From NCBI RefSeq assembly GCF_016892765.1, contig NZ_JAFEMD010000004.1:124001-188000 (forward strand): DNA of 64,000 bases, in the 5' to 3' direction. The notes under the pieces were generated by a model. The model made no database searches. It was given only the letters and a program-made list of their open reading frames with translations, and had not been told where the DNA came from. This document shows positions 1 to 9,654 of this stretch, piece by piece. Every line of letters begins with the position of its first letter. The stretch's first letter is position 1. The position numbers were made by a program, and so were the translations under genes. The stretch is from Microvirga arvi (GTDB taxonomy: Bacteria; Pseudomonadota; Alphaproteobacteria; Rhizobiales; Beijerinckiaceae).

Positions 1-1
1 C

Positions 2-328
2 GATTTCATGGCTCTCGACGAAGAGTTTCACCGCCTTCTGGCGGAAGTAGCAGGTAGACCCGCGGCATGGCGCATGATCGAGGATGTGAAGCCTCAGATG
101 GATCGGGTGAGATACCTGGACGTGACGCAGGCAACACCGCGCCATACCATCGTGGCTCAGCACGCGCTGATCGTCGATGCCATCAAGTCTGCTGACCCTG
201 TCGCGGCGGATCATGCTATGCATCAGCATCTGAGTGAGATCCTTCGCTCGCTGCCCGAACTCGCCGCAAAGTATCCCGACCTGTTCGAACGGGAAGATGA
301 CGCTGTGGCGGAGGCACTCAGCGCGTAA
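2..328 (+). CDS. GntR/FCD transcriptional regulator, C-terminal part (cut by window edge)
   Basis: The reading frame is open to the left edge, so the winged-helix DNA-binding half lies outside the window. The visible 108 residues are helical and match the end of an FCD ligand-binding domain, with the usual HxxI...A...DP..A...M..HL pattern (HALIVDAIKSADPVAADHAM). Such proteins repress nearby sugar-acid genes until an effector binds. uxuA follows 68 bp downstream on the same strand, so control of hexuronate catabolism is a reasonable inference, but the effector cannot be read from this fragment. Confidence 0.8.
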   Translation, partial: DFMALDEEFHRLLAEVAGRPAAWRMIEDVKPQMDRVRYLDVTQATPRHTIVAQHALIVDAIKSADPVAADHAMHQHLSEILRSLPELAAKYPDLFEREDDAVAEALSA

Positions 329-396
329 GATCGGCAGGCACACAGTTCGCATTCACGCCGTCGATCAAGAGCGGCTCTATTATAAGAGGCAAATCC

Positions 397-1593
397 ATGG
401 AACAAGCTTGGCGCTGGTTCGGTCCTGAAGATGTCATCAAGCTGTCCCATGTCCGTCAGACCGGCGCGACCGGAATCGTGACGGCCCTGCATCACATTCC
501 CTATGGCGTCGTCTGGAGCATCGAGGAGATCGAGAAGCGTAAGGCGCTGATCGCGGCCGACCCCTCGCTCGGCCTGCGCTGGAGCGTGGTCGAGAGCCTG
601 CCGATTCATGAAAGCATCAAGATCGGCGAGGGTGATCTGACGCCCCTGTTCGACAATTACCGACAGTCCCTCCGGAATCTTTCACAGTGCGGCATTACCA
701 CCGTCTGCTACAATTTCATGCCGGTTGTGGATTGGACACGCACCGAGCTCGCCCACCCTCTTCCCGGCGGCGGCACGGCGCTACGGTTCAACGCGCATGA
801 GTTCGCCGCCTTCGACTGCTTCATGCTGCAGCGCCCCGGTGCAGAGAGGGATCATTCAGTTGAAGTCCTGCAACGTGCAAAGGAATGGCACGACGGCTCG
901 TCGGAAGCGGATCGGCGCCAGCTTCTGTCTAACATCATGGCTGGTCTGCCCGGCGCTTACGACCGCTATGACATTCCCGGTCTTCGGGTAATGCTCGATC
1001 GTTACAGGGATATTGACGCAAAAGCTCTCCTTGAGAATCTCGCCCGCTTTCTGCGCGAGGTGATCCCAACAGCGGAAGAAGCCGGCATCCGTATGTGCAT
1101 CCATCCCGACGATCCCCCGCGCCCGCTCATGGGGCTACCCCGCATCGTTTCCAATGCGGATGATATCGCGTTCATTCTCGAGGCGGTCGACTCGCCTGCG
1201 AACGGCCTCACACTCTGCAGCGGCTCCCTCGGCGCCAATCCCGCCAACGACGTTCCGGCGATCGCCAAGCGCTTCGCCGACCGCATCTGGTTCGCCCACC
1301 TGCGCAACGTGGCGAAGGAGCCGGACGGCTCCTTCATGGAGGCTGATCATCTCGGGGGCGATACCGACATGGTGGCCCTTGTCACGGTGCTTCTGGAAGA
1401 GCAGAGGCGTCGGAAGGATGCAGGTGACGTGCATTGGCGCATCCCCATGCGCCCGGATCACGGACACGAGCTTCTCGATGATGTGGGCAAGCCCACCCAT
1501 CCGGGCTATCCGGCCATTGGCCGCTTGCGCGGCCTTGCCGAACTTCGTGGCGTGATGAAGGCCGTGTCGGCCCTGCGCAACCTGCCGCTCTGA
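397..1593 (+). CDS. uxuA: Mannonate dehydratase UxuA
   Basis: Dehydrates D-mannonate to 2-keto-3-deoxy-D-gluconate in cytoplasmic glucuronate breakdown. The 398-residue length is normal for UxuA (about 394 in E. coli). Family landmarks are present: a TALHHIPYG segment near the N-terminus, LCSGSLGANP in the middle, WFAHLRNV, and the metal-site segment PMRPDHGHELL near the C-terminus. An AAGAGG ribosome site at 384-389 sits 7 bp before the ATG. It follows a GntR/FCD regulator, the usual partner of this enzyme. No uxaC or uxuB is visible, so the rest of the pathway must lie elsewhere. Confidence 0.92.
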   Translation: MEQAWRWFGPEDVIKLSHVRQTGATGIVTALHHIPYGVVWSIEEIEKRKALIAADPSLGLRWSVVESLPIHESIKIGEGDLTPLFDNYRQSLRNLSQCGITTVCYNFMPVVDWTRTELAHPLPGGGTALRFNAHEFAAFDCFMLQRPGAERDHSVEVLQRAKEWHDGSSEADRRQLLSNIMAGLPGAYDRYDIPGLRVMLDRYRDIDAKALLENLARFLREVIPTAEEAGIRMCIHPDDPPRPLMGLPRIVSNADDIAFILEAVDSPANGLTLCSGSLGANPANDVPAIAKRFADRIWFAHLRNVAKEPDGSFMEADHLGGDTDMVALVTVLLEEQRRRKDAGDVHWRIPMRPDHGHELLDDVGKPTHPGYPAIGRLRGLAELRGVMKAVSALRNLPL

Positions 1594-1607
1594 GGACTGA
1601 GACAGCC

Positions 1608-2756
1608 TTATCCAAGCAGGTTACGCAGTGTCCTCATGAACACGCGGGCGCCGATGGGGATTAGGTCATCGGGAAAGTCGTAGTCGGGATTGTGCAGGCT
1701 CGGATGCTTCTCGCCCGCGCCGAGGAAGAACATCGCGGCCGGTGCCTTCTGGCCGAAGCGGCCGAAATCTTCCGAGGCGCTCATCGGCAGATTACCTTGG
1801 TCGTAGGGCACACGCTCGGCTTCGAGCGCCTGACGCAGATGCGCAACTGCTTCGGGCGCGTTTTCGCAATGATGAAAGATGTCATCGTAGGCGATCTCGA
1901 CGCCGAGCCCTTTCTCCCGCGCGGCGCTCAGCACCAACTGCTCGGCGCTCGCACAGAGCTCCTCCATCCCCGCGTCGGTGAGCGTCCGCAAGGTCGCCCA
2001 GATCTCTCCATGCGCAGGCGCTACGCCGAAGGCCGGCTCACCGATCCTGGCATGGGTCACGGTCACCATCGAGAAGCCCTCCTCCAGCGGCCCGCCCTTA
2101 CCCAGCGCTGTGAGCCTGGGCATCAACTCGGCCACGACGTTCACAGGTGAGAGGCCAGTCTCTGGCATGGAGGCGTGGGCGGTCTTGCCGGTGAGCACGA
2201 TGCGCATACCCCGCGAGGCGCAGTTGACCGGCCCTTCGGAGAGCGCCACCTTGCCAAAGGGCAGTCCCGGTACGTTGTGCAGGGCAAAAGCCAAGTCCGG
2301 CGAAATCTGGCGGAAGCGCGGATCGGCCACCACCGCTGCAGCCCCGGATCCATCCTCCTCCGCCGGCTGGAACGGCAGGATGGCCCGACCACGCCGCGGC
2401 CGCTGGCGGCCGAGTTCCCGCGCCAGCGCGGCCAGAATGGCCATATGACCGTCATGTCCGCAAAGATGCCCCTTGCCTGGCGCGGCGGAGCGATGAGGAG
2501 CCTCGGAGATTTCCTGGATCGGCAGCCCGTCAAGCTCGGCGCGCACCATCACGGTCGGTCCCGGCTCCCGGCCCTCATAGACAGCGGCAATGCCGTGGCC
2601 GCCAAGCTCGGTGAGCATCCAATCGGGATGAGTAGACTTGAGAAAGGCTTGGACCTCACGCGCGGTCTCCGCTTCTTGGCGGGAGAGTTCGGGCATCCGG
2701 TGGAGCTTGCGCCGGAAAGCCGTCAGCTCGACCATATCTTGGTTGGTCAGGACCAT
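1608..2756 (-). CDS. M20-family amidohydrolase/peptidase
   Basis: Cytoplasmic metal-dependent hydrolase of the M20D type (hippurate hydrolase, N-acyl-amino-acid amidohydrolase and IAA-amino-acid hydrolase group). The 382 residues carry CGHDGHM (zinc ligands), PAEEDGSGA (catalytic Glu pair), a central lid or dimerisation domain, and the late SASEDFG motif. A GGAGGTG site lies 5 bp before the ATG. It is convergent with uxuA and stands alone, so its substrate cannot be fixed. An N-acyl or amide-linked amino acid is likely and would fit the other amide hydrolases of this region. Confidence 0.88.
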   Translation of the reverse strand: MVLTNQDMVELTAFRRKLHRMPELSRQEAETAREVQAFLKSTHPDWMLTELGGHGIAAVYEGREPGPTVMVRAELDGLPIQEISEAPHRSAAPGKGHLCGHDGHMAILAALARELGRQRPRRGRAILPFQPAEEDGSGAAAVVADPRFRQISPDLAFALHNVPGLPFGKVALSEGPVNCASRGMRIVLTGKTAHASMPETGLSPVNVVAELMPRLTALGKGGPLEEGFSMVTVTHARIGEPAFGVAPAHGEIWATLRTLTDAGMEELCASAEQLVLSAAREKGLGVEIAYDDIFHHCENAPEAVAHLRQALEAERVPYDQGNLPMSASEDFGRFGQKAPAAMFFLGAGEKHPSLHNPDYDFPDDLIPIGARVFMRTLRNLLG

Positions 2757-2965
2757 GCATCACCTCCAAGGCCAAGAACTTGAAAGCCAAGCTGAAGGCC
2801 TCACGATACCAAGCTTGCTAGGCACAGGTTTATGGCGGGAGTCCAGGACATGATCAACCAAAACAAACGCACCCCTGAAGGATGAGTGCTCACTTCGCGC
2901 ATCGATTGCTGCGCCGCATCTATGCCGCTAAGTTACCTGCGACTGCTGCAAGGCTCCACGATCTC

Positions 2966-3865
2966 ATGAACCTGTTCGTCTTCGGGCTCGGCTACACCGC
3001 CCTCCAGTTTATTCGACTTCACCGTCATAGATTGACGAGTGTCAGCGGCACCGTTCGTTCATTGGAGAAAGCGAAAATCGTCGAGGGCGCGGGAATCCAG
3101 GCCTTCCGCTTCGATGGCAAAGACTTCAATCCCACCATTCTCCAGCATCTCGAACGGACGGAGGCCCTCCTGATCTCCGTGCCGCCGGCGGACGGGAGCG
3201 ACCCTGTCCTGGAGCGGTTTTCCGAAGCCATTGCCGCGGCGCCTTGCCTGCGCTGGGTCGGCTATCTGTCAACCGTCGGTGTTTATGGCGATGCGGGCGG
3301 CGCCTGGGTCGATGAGACGACGCCGCCAAATCCAGCAACACCCCGAGCGCGTTATCGGATCGCTGCCGAGCGGCAATGGCTCGAACTTGGCGCCAGTGCG
3401 CCGTTTGCCGTGCAGATCTTTCGGCTCGCAGGCATCTACGGTCCTGGCCGCAATGCATTGACGAAGATCGCAGACGGAACCGCCAAGCGCATCGTCAAAC
3501 CGGGACAGGTTTTCAACAGGATTCATGTGGTGGACATCGCCCAGGTTCTGATGACGTCCATGGAGCATCCGAGCCGGAATGCGATCTACAATGTCGCAGA
3601 CGATGAGCCGGGACCGCCTCAGGATGTCATCGCCTATGCCGCAGAACTGCTCGGCTCTGAGCCGCCGCCCGAGATCTCTTTCGACGAGGCCGAGCAGACG
3701 CCGATGGCTCGCGCCTTTTATGCGGACAACAAGCGTGTCCGGAATACGCGGATCAAGTCGGAGCTTGGCGTGAGACTTCGGTATCCGACTTTTCGTGACG
3801 GTCTCCGGGCGCTCCACGAGGCTGGCGAAGGCTCTAAAGCGGGACAAAGCGGACCTGGAGGCTGA
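2966..3865 (+). CDS. Atypical SDR, NAD(P)-dependent epimerase-like (YeeZ type)
   Basis: A 299-residue Rossmann protein. The start at 2966 is chosen because the nucleotide-binding strand FVFGLGYTA begins just after it; an upstream in-frame start at 2882 would add 28 residues with no family match. The extended-SDR pattern includes GYLSTVGVYGD and FRLAGIYGPGRN. The usual YxxxK is replaced by YRIAAER, as is common in the YeeZ-like atypical subgroup, so reductase chemistry is uncertain. The gene is single, between the M20 hydrolase and a GntR operon, with no functional context. Confidence 0.75.
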   Translation: MNLFVFGLGYTALQFIRLHRHRLTSVSGTVRSLEKAKIVEGAGIQAFRFDGKDFNPTILQHLERTEALLISVPPADGSDPVLERFSEAIAAAPCLRWVGYLSTVGVYGDAGGAWVDETTPPNPATPRARYRIAAERQWLELGASAPFAVQIFRLAGIYGPGRNALTKIADGTAKRIVKPGQVFNRIHVVDIAQVLMTSMEHPSRNAIYNVADDEPGPPQDVIAYAAELLGSEPPPEISFDEAEQTPMARAFYADNKRVRNTRIKSELGVRLRYPTFRDGLRALHEAGEGSKAGQSGPGG

Positions 3866-4168
3866 AACAGAGCCTGACTCGATCAGTATCTGCGCTTAGC
3901 GAGCGATCAGTTCGGCAGATTTATCGTGGATCCTTAATGCTGCGGATACTTTGAGCAATCTGTGTAGGGACTTCATGAGTGTGGCAGCAGGTGTGCATGG
4001 TGCCGTGCTCATAGAAAAGTCAGCAGCGACTAACGAACCATCATCGAACCACTTGCAAATTGGTTCAGAATGAGCATAGCCTTATTTCGTTGAGACCTCT
4101 ATAGGCGCAACAAGCCGTCGTTGCTGGGCATCCAGCAGCAAGATTGGTTCACAGGGAGCTGGATCGCT
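3866..4168. other. Intergenic region before the first peptide operon
   Basis: About 300 bp without a convincing gene. It holds repeated GAACCA/TGGTTC words (4035-4040, 4046-4051, 4061-4066, 4144-4149), described as a possible regulator site. Confidence 0.6.
4046..4066. promoter_or_regulatory. Inverted repeat, possible GntR operator
   Basis: GAACCA and TGGTTC are separated by 9 bp, about 100 bp before the GntR gene at 4169. A further GAACCA at 4035 and TGGTTC at 4144 lie close by. Autoregulation by the adjacent GntR protein is inferred. Confidence 0.35.
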
Positions 4169-4945
4169 ATGTCCAACCCGGATCCGTCAGCCGACAGCTC
4201 CAACTTTGCCCTTGGCCAGTTGCGGGCTCTTCTGGACGACAGTTCCTTCGAGGGGGAGCAGCGGCTCCCGCCGGAGCGCGTTCTGGCGGCCAAGATTGGG
4301 ATCGGACGCCGTGCCTTGCGGCGGGCGCTCGAGGTGCTGGAGGCAGAGGGACGGATCTGGCGGCACCAGGGCAAGGGAACCTTCCTAGGGTCACGCCCTG
4401 CGCAGGCCCCGACCAGTCTTGAGGAACTTTCGAAGCGTACCCATCCCCTCGAAGTCATGGATGTGCGCCTGGAAATCGAGCCGGCCCTCGCCCGACTGGC
4501 AGCAATGCGTGCTAAGAACGGCGACATTGAACGCCTCCTGCGCCTCGCCGAGAAGACGGCCTCCTCTTCGGATGCAGATGGGCGAGAGCTTTGGGACAGC
4601 GCCCTGCACCGGACCATCGCCGAGGCGGCGGGCAACTCCCTGCTGCTCGCCATTTTCGACATGGTCGACCGCATCCGGCAGGACACCACGTGGCGGCTTC
4701 TGCGGGAGCGGGCGCGATCCGGTGAGCGCCAGCAAATCTATGTCGAACAGCACCGCCGCGTTATCGCTGCCATCGCCCAGCGTGAGGCCCATGCCGCCGA
4801 ACACGCCATGCGCGAGCATCTCGAACTCGTTCGCGAAGGCCTTCTCAAGGTCATGACCAGCCCCCTGCCCGACCCTATGGACGGACAAATTCCGGAAACA
4901 CCCGTGACAGCAAACACCAAAAAAGAGATACGCCATGGGACATGA
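4169..4945 (+). CDS. GntR/FCD-family transcriptional regulator
   Basis: A 258-residue repressor-type protein. An N-terminal winged helix is visible (RLPPERVLAAKIGIGRRAL, then a recognition wing ending GKGTFLG), followed by a helical FCD domain with DVRLEIEPALARLAA and late HRRVIAAI..REAHAAEHAMREHL ligand/metal residues. The start at 4169 has AGGGAG 10 bp upstream; an in-frame start at 4121 lacks a good site. Its 3' end overlaps the next gene by 11 bp, so it is co-transcribed with the peptide importer it probably controls. Confidence 0.88.
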   Translation: MSNPDPSADSSNFALGQLRALLDDSSFEGEQRLPPERVLAAKIGIGRRALRRALEVLEAEGRIWRHQGKGTFLGSRPAQAPTSLEELSKRTHPLEVMDVRLEIEPALARLAAMRAKNGDIERLLRLAEKTASSSDADGRELWDSALHRTIAEAAGNSLLLAIFDMVDRIRQDTTWRLLRERARSGERQQIYVEQHRRVIAAIAQREAHAAEHAMREHLELVREGLLKVMTSPLPDPMDGQIPETPVTANTKKEIRHGT

Positions 4946-5996
4946 GGCAGTCCGACAGCCGAGTGCAGAGGTTCATCGTATCGGCGATGCCGCCGTGGCC
5001 TCTGAACCGCCGCTTCTCAACGTTCAAGGACTCTCCGTTCGCTTCGACGGAGCCCCTAAAGGCGTGAACGTTGTCGATGACGTCAGCTTCTCGGTGAGCA
5101 AAGGAAAGACCCTCTGCATCGTCGGCGAATCCGGCTGCGGTAAGAGCGTGACGTCGCTGGCGCTCATGGGGCTTCTCCCGACCCCTCCAGCGCGGATCGT
5201 CTCGGGCACGGCCATGTTCGACGGGCGGGACCTGCTGACGCTCTCCGAGCGCGAGCGGGCGGATCTGCGTGGCGACCGGATGGCGATGATCTTCCAAGAG
5301 CCGATGACCTCTCTCAACCCTGCATTCACCATCGGCGACCAGATCTCGGAGGGCATCGTCCGGCACCGCAAGGTCTCCAAGGCCGAGGCCACGCAGCGGG
5401 CGCTCGATATGCTCAAGAAGGTACGCATCCCTGCGCCCGAGAAACGTATGCGCGCCTATCCGCACGAGATGTCAGGCGGCATGCGCCAACGCGTCATGAT
5501 CGCCATGGCGCTCGCCAACGATCCACAGCTTCTGATCGCCGACGAGCCGACCACAGCGCTCGACGTGACGATCCAGGCGCAGATCCTCACCCTCATCCGT
5601 CGCCTGCAGGAGGAGACCGGCACGGCCATGATCCTCATAACGCACGATCTCGGTGTCGTGGCGGAGGTCGCCGACGAGGTTGCGGTTATGTATGCGGGCA
5701 AAGTCGTCGAGAGCGGTCCAGTCGAAGCGATTTTCGACGATCCGCAGCATCCCTACACCATCGGCCTCATGGGCTCGGTGCCATCATTGGGCCGTCGTCA
5801 GGGGCGGCTTGCCACGATCCGCGGCACCGTTCCGCCGGCGGAGCTGATGCCCAAGGGCTGTCGCTTTACTCCACGCTGCCCCTTCTCCGATGACCATTGC
5901 GCGAACGATCCGCCGCCGTTGGCAGAAATCAAGCCCGGCCACCGGGCGCGCTGCTGGTACGCCCCCCTCGAAATTCACCGTGGAGCCGCCTCATGA
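4935..5996 (+). CDS. Dipeptide/oligopeptide ABC transporter ATPase (DppD-like)
   Basis: First of two ATPases powering the importer encoded downstream. It has 353 residues with Walker A GESGCGKS, signature MSGGMRQR, Walker [13 protein letters not shown] and an H-loop (ITHDLG). The C-terminal oligopeptide-transporter domain with [14 protein letters not shown] marks the Dpp/Opp/nickel family, in which these cysteines often bind an Fe-S cluster. About 30 extra residues precede the ABC domain. It overlaps the regulator upstream and shares ATGA with the next ATPase, showing a single operon. The substrate is inferred to be a peptide from the linked peptidases. Confidence 0.92.
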   Translation: MGHEAVRQPSAEVHRIGDAAVASEPPLLNVQGLSVRFDGAPKGVNVVDDVSFSVSKGKTLCIVGESGCGKSVTSLALMGLLPTPPARIVSGTAMFDGRDLLTLSERERADLRGDRMAMIFQEPMTSLNPAFTIGDQISEGIVRHRKVSKAEATQRALDMLKKVRIPAPEKRMRAYPHEMSGGMRQRVMIAMALANDPQLLIADEPTTALDVTIQAQILTLIRRLQEETGTAMILITHDLGVVAEVADEVAVMYAGKVVESGPVEAIFDDPQHPYTIGLMGSVPSLGRRQGRLATIRGTVPPAELMPKGCRFTPRCPFSDDHCANDPPPLAEIKPGHRARCWYAPLEIHRGAAS

Positions 5997-7093
5997 GCGC
6001 GATTCCTGCTGATGACATCATTCTCGAAGGAGTGGGCCTGAAAAAGCACTTCGGCGGTGGCGGTCTGCTGTCTTCGCCCACGATCGTGCGCGCAGTAGAT
6101 GGTGTGTCCCTCGGCATACGGCGCGGCGAGACCTTTGCGGTCGTGGGTGAATCCGGCTGCGGCAAGTCCACCCTCGGCCGCCTCCTCCTGCGGCTCATCG
6201 AGCCGACCGACGGCGATGTGCGCTATGAGGGCCGCTCGATCCTGAAGCTCAACAAGAGCGAGTTGCGGGGGCTGCGACGCGAGCTGCAGATCATTTTCCA
6301 GGATCCTTACGCCTCACTCAATCCGCGCATGAATGTCGGTGACATCATCGCGGAACCTATCTGGCTGCATAATCTGGCCAGCGGCGCCGAGAAGCGCGAG
6401 CGTGTGGCAGATCTCATGCGCACGGTCGGCCTCCTGCCAACCCATTCGGATCGCTACCCGCACGAATTCTCCGGCGGCCAGCGTCAGCGCATCGGCATCG
6501 CCCGGGCGCTGGCGGGCGATCCCAAGCTGATCGTGGGCGACGAGCCGGTTTCGGCTCTCGACGTGTCGATTCAGGCACAGATCATCAACCTGCTCGAGGA
6601 TCTGAAGGATCGCTTCGGCCTCACTCTCGTCATCGTGGCGCATGACCTCGCCGTCATCCGGCACATGAGCGACCGGGTTGCCGTCATGTATCTCGGTGAG
6701 ATCATGGAGCTGTCGGATACGAATGCGCTCTTCGACAACCCGCTGCATCCCTATACCCAGGCGCTTTTGGCCGCGATCCCCGTTCCCAGCCCAACGGGCC
6801 GGCAACCGAAGGCGCTGCTCCAGGGTGACGTGCCGAGCCCCGCAGCTCCGCCATCTGGCTGCCGCTTTCATACCCGCTGCCCCCATGCACGTGCCCTCTG
6901 CAAGGAGCAGCATCCCGCCCTTGAGGCAGCGCCCGATGGGCGACGGGTGGCCTGCCATTTCTGGCGCGAAATCCAAGGAGCGGGCGCTGGTTCCATCAGC
7001 GCTCCGCCCCCGAGCGCGGCGCTCGCCAAGCGCCTTGCGCTCTACCAAACTTGGCGTGAACGGCAGGATAAGCCCGTCGCGACGAGCCCCTGA
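5993..7093 (+). CDS. Dipeptide/oligopeptide ABC transporter ATPase (DppF-like)
   Basis: Second ATPase of the importer, 366 residues. It shows Walker [11 protein letters not shown]-loop [12 protein letters not shown], signature FSGGQRQR, Walker [12 protein letters not shown] and the C-terminal [14 protein letters not shown] cysteine segment. The start at 5993 is taken from the ATGA overlap with the previous gene; the open frame extends 96 bp further upstream, but that part lies inside dppD. It forms the heterodimeric motor with the preceding protein on the cytoplasmic face of the two permeases. Confidence 0.92.
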   Translation: MSAIPADDIILEGVGLKKHFGGGGLLSSPTIVRAVDGVSLGIRRGETFAVVGESGCGKSTLGRLLLRLIEPTDGDVRYEGRSILKLNKSELRGLRRELQIIFQDPYASLNPRMNVGDIIAEPIWLHNLASGAEKRERVADLMRTVGLLPTHSDRYPHEFSGGQRQRIGIARALAGDPKLIVGDEPVSALDVSIQAQIINLLEDLKDRFGLTLVIVAHDLAVIRHMSDRVAVMYLGEIMELSDTNALFDNPLHPYTQALLAAIPVPSPTGRQPKALLQGDVPSPAAPPSGCRFHTRCPHARALCKEQHPALEAAPDGRRVACHFWREIQGAGAGSISAPPPSAALAKRLALYQTWRERQDKPVATSP

Positions 7094-7134
7094 ACTCCGA
7101 AGACAAATCTAGAGGACTATTGGAGGACGACAGA

Positions 7135-8634
7135 ATGAAGAAACGACTGCTCCTAGCCATGGCCACCGGGCTCCTGATGAGCACCGCGGCCTCCGCGCAG
7201 ACCCTGCGCATCGGCCTGAACGAAGACCCAGACGTGCTCGATCCTCATCGCGCGCGAACCTTCGTGGGCCGCATCGTGTTCACGTCGCTATGCAACAAGC
7301 TCGTCGACATCACGCCGGACCTGAAGTTTACCCCTGAACTCGCCACTGAGTGGCAATGGGGCGATGATGGCAAGTCGCTGACTTTCAAACTACGTCCGGG
7401 CGTCAAGTTCCATGACGGCGAGCCCCTGAATGCGGCTGCTGTGAAGGCCAATATCGACCGCGCCCGCACGCTGCCGGACTCTCTCCGCAAGAGCGAGCTG
7501 ACCTCAGTCGACAATGTCGAAGCCGTTGATGACCTGACCGTGAAGGTCAATCTCTCTCGCGCCGACGCGACCCTGCTCTCGCAGCTCTCCGACCGCGCCG
7601 GCATGATCATGTCGCCGAAGGCACTTGCATCCGCCGATTTCGGCCAGAAGCCTGTCTGCTCCGGTCCGTATAAGTTCGTCGAGCGCGTGCAGAACGATCG
7701 CATCGTGCTTGAGAAGTTCGCCGACCACTGGGATGCCAAGAACTTCAACTTCGAGCGCATCGTGTTCCAGCCCATTCCGGACACGACCGTCCGCTTGGCC
7801 AATCTGCGCTCCGGCAACCTCGACCTGCTTGAGCGGCTTGCCCCGAGCGATGTTCCGGCCGCGAAGGGCGACACGAATCTGGTCTTTGCGCCGGTCTCGG
7901 GCATCGGTTACCAGGGCCTGACCATCAACACCAATAACGGTGAGCGCGCCAAGTCTCCGCTCGGCCAAGACAAGCGTGTTCGGCAAGCACTCGAACTCTC
8001 CATTGATCGAAACGTGATCAACGAGGTAGTCGGCGCTGGCATCTATCCGCCAGCCGGTCAGCCCTTCCCGGAGGCGAGCCCGTACAACAATCCGAAGTTC
8101 AAGGCCAATCAGCGCGACGTTGCTAAGGCAAAGCAGCTTCTCAAGGAAGCCGGGGTCGCCCGGGTGAAGTTGGAGCTGACCTTCGGCACGGGCACCACGG
8201 CTCAGCAGATCGCCGAAATCATCCAGGCCATGGCGGCCGAGGCAGGCTTCGATATCTCGCTGCGCCCCACGGAGTTCGCGGCCATGCAGAAGGAAGCTCA
8301 GGCTGGCAATTTCGACGTCAACGTGATCGGCTGGTCCGGCCGTGTCGATCCGGACGGCAACATTCATCCCTTCGTCACCTGCAAGGGCGCCCTGAACGAC
8401 GGCAAGTACTGCAACGAGCAGGTCGACAAGCTGTTGAACGATGCCCGCGTCACCAATGACGAGGCCAAGCGCAAGCAGCTTTACGATCAGGCTCAGGAGA
8501 TCCTGAAGCAGGATCTGCCGATCATCTACACCTATTACCAGCCCTGGCCCTTCGTTCACACGAAGAAAGTCCAGAACTTCAAGCCCTATCCGGATGGCAT
8601 GATCCGTCTGAAGGGCGTGAAGTTCGCCTCCTGA
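7135..8634 (+). CDS. ABC transporter substrate-binding protein, peptide type (SBP family 5)
   Basis: Periplasmic receptor for the first peptide importer, 499 residues. It begins with a Sec signal peptide (MKKRLLLAMATGLLMSTAAS, cleavage after SAQ). The mature part has the family-5 layout: FTPELATEWQWG, LRPGVKFHDGEPL, and later the NVIGWSGRVDPDGN segment typical of DppA/GsiB relatives. GGAGGAC at 7122-7128 fixes the ATG at 7135. A strong hairpin follows the stop, which often lets the receptor be made in excess over the membrane subunits. Confidence 0.92.
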   Translation: MKKRLLLAMATGLLMSTAASAQTLRIGLNEDPDVLDPHRARTFVGRIVFTSLCNKLVDITPDLKFTPELATEWQWGDDGKSLTFKLRPGVKFHDGEPLNAAAVKANIDRARTLPDSLRKSELTSVDNVEAVDDLTVKVNLSRADATLLSQLSDRAGMIMSPKALASADFGQKPVCSGPYKFVERVQNDRIVLEKFADHWDAKNFNFERIVFQPIPDTTVRLANLRSGNLDLLERLAPSDVPAAKGDTNLVFAPVSGIGYQGLTINTNNGERAKSPLGQDKRVRQALELSIDRNVINEVVGAGIYPPAGQPFPEASPYNNPKFKANQRDVAKAKQLLKEAGVARVKLELTFGTGTTAQQIAEIIQAMAAEAGFDISLRPTEFAAMQKEAQAGNFDVNVIGWSGRVDPDGNIHPFVTCKGALNDGKYCNEQVDKLLNDARVTNDEAKRKQLYDQAQEILKQDLPIIYTYYQPWPFVHTKKVQNFKPYPDGMIRLKGVKFAS

Positions 8635-8648
8635 CCGATTGACAACTA

Positions 8649-8673
8649 CGTGCCCGGCCATGGGCCGGGCACG
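8649..8673 (+). terminator. Strong intergenic hairpin after the receptor gene
   Basis: Perfect 11-bp stem CGTGCCCGGCC / GGCCGGGCACG with a 3-nt loop, followed by a pyrimidine stretch without a clear T-run. Its place between receptor and permease genes suggests mRNA stabilisation or partial termination rather than a full stop. Confidence 0.7.
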
Positions 8674-8706
8674 CCCTCCTTTCTCTGACGCGGGTTCCTT
8701 GGGCTG

Positions 8707-9654
8707 ATGCTGCGCTACATCGGACGACGAATACTGATCGCCATCCCGACATTGATCATCGTGTCGGTTCTGGTTTTCGCCCTGCAGAAGCTCCTGCCCG
8801 GCGATCCGGTCCTCACCATGGCGGGCGAGGAGCGCGATCCTCAGGTGCTCGCCTTCCTGCGCGAGAAGTACCGCCTGGATGATCCCATCCCGATTCAGTA
8901 CTTCGCCTGGATCGGCTCCGCATTGACCGGCAATCTCGGAATCTCGCTCCGCACCGACATTCCCGTGCTCGACCTCATCATGAGCAAGCTCCCTGTCACG
9001 ATCGAGCTCGCCATCATGGCCATGATCGTGGCTCTGGCCATCGGCATTCCTGCCGGGATCATCTCTGCGGTAAAGAAGGGGACGGCCGTCGATTACACAG
9101 CCAACGTGATCGCGCTGTCGGGCCTGTCGATCCCGAATTTCTGGCTCGGCATCATGCTCATCATGCTTATCTCCGTGCGCTGGCAGCTCTTGCCCGCTTC
9201 CGGCTACGTGCCGCCGACCGAGGATCTGTGGCTCAACATCAAGACCATGCTCATGCCGGCTTTCGTGCTCGGCACAGGGCTCGCCGCCAGCCTCATGCGC
9301 CACACCCGTAGCGCCATGCTCGGTGTCATGCGCTCCGACTACATCCGGACTGCCCGCGCCAAGGGCCTCCTGTCCCGGAAGGTCATTCTGAAGCACGCCC
9401 TGCGCAATGCGCTGGTTCCCATCGTGACCCTTTCGACCCTGCTCTTCGGTGAACTGCTCGCCGGCGCCGTGCTGACAGAGCAGATCTTCACCATTCCAGG
9501 CTTCGGCAAACTCATCGTGGACGCCGTGTTCAACCGTGACTACGCCGTCGTGCAGGGTGTGGTTCTCTGCACCGCCGTCGGGTTCATCTTCATGAACCTC
9601 TTGGCCGATGTCCTTTATGTTCTCGTCAATCCCCGCCTGAGGCACTCAGCATGA
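8707..9654 (+). CDS. Peptide ABC transporter permease (DppB-like)
   Basis: Inner-membrane subunit of the first importer, 315 residues with about six transmembrane helices. The first helix begins close to the start (RRILIAIPTLIIVSVLVFAL), followed by the DppB-type LPGDPVLTM stretch. The cytoplasmic EAA-like loop that docks the ATPases reads YIRTARAKGLLSRKVILKHALRN. Its last codons overlap the next permease (ATGA), so the two are translationally coupled. Together they form the channel. Confidence 0.93.
   Translation: MLRYIGRRILIAIPTLIIVSVLVFALQKLLPGDPVLTMAGEERDPQVLAFLREKYRLDDPIPIQYFAWIGSALTGNLGISLRTDIPVLDLIMSKLPVTIELAIMAMIVALAIGIPAGIISAVKKGTAVDYTANVIALSGLSIPNFWLGIMLIMLISVRWQLLPASGYVPPTEDLWLNIKTMLMPAFVLGTGLAASLMRHTRSAMLGVMRSDYIRTARAKGLLSRKVILKHALRNALVPIVTLSTLLFGELLAGAVLTEQIFTIPGFGKLIVDAVFNRDYAVVQGVVLCTAVGFIFMNLLADVLYVLVNPRLRHSA

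Noticed and set aside
7504..9645. 713-codon open frame on the minus strand opposite the first peptide receptor and DppB genes
   Set aside because: It is antisense to two well-identified genes, is rich in His/Asp/Arg as expected from reversed GC-rich codons, and shows no domain.
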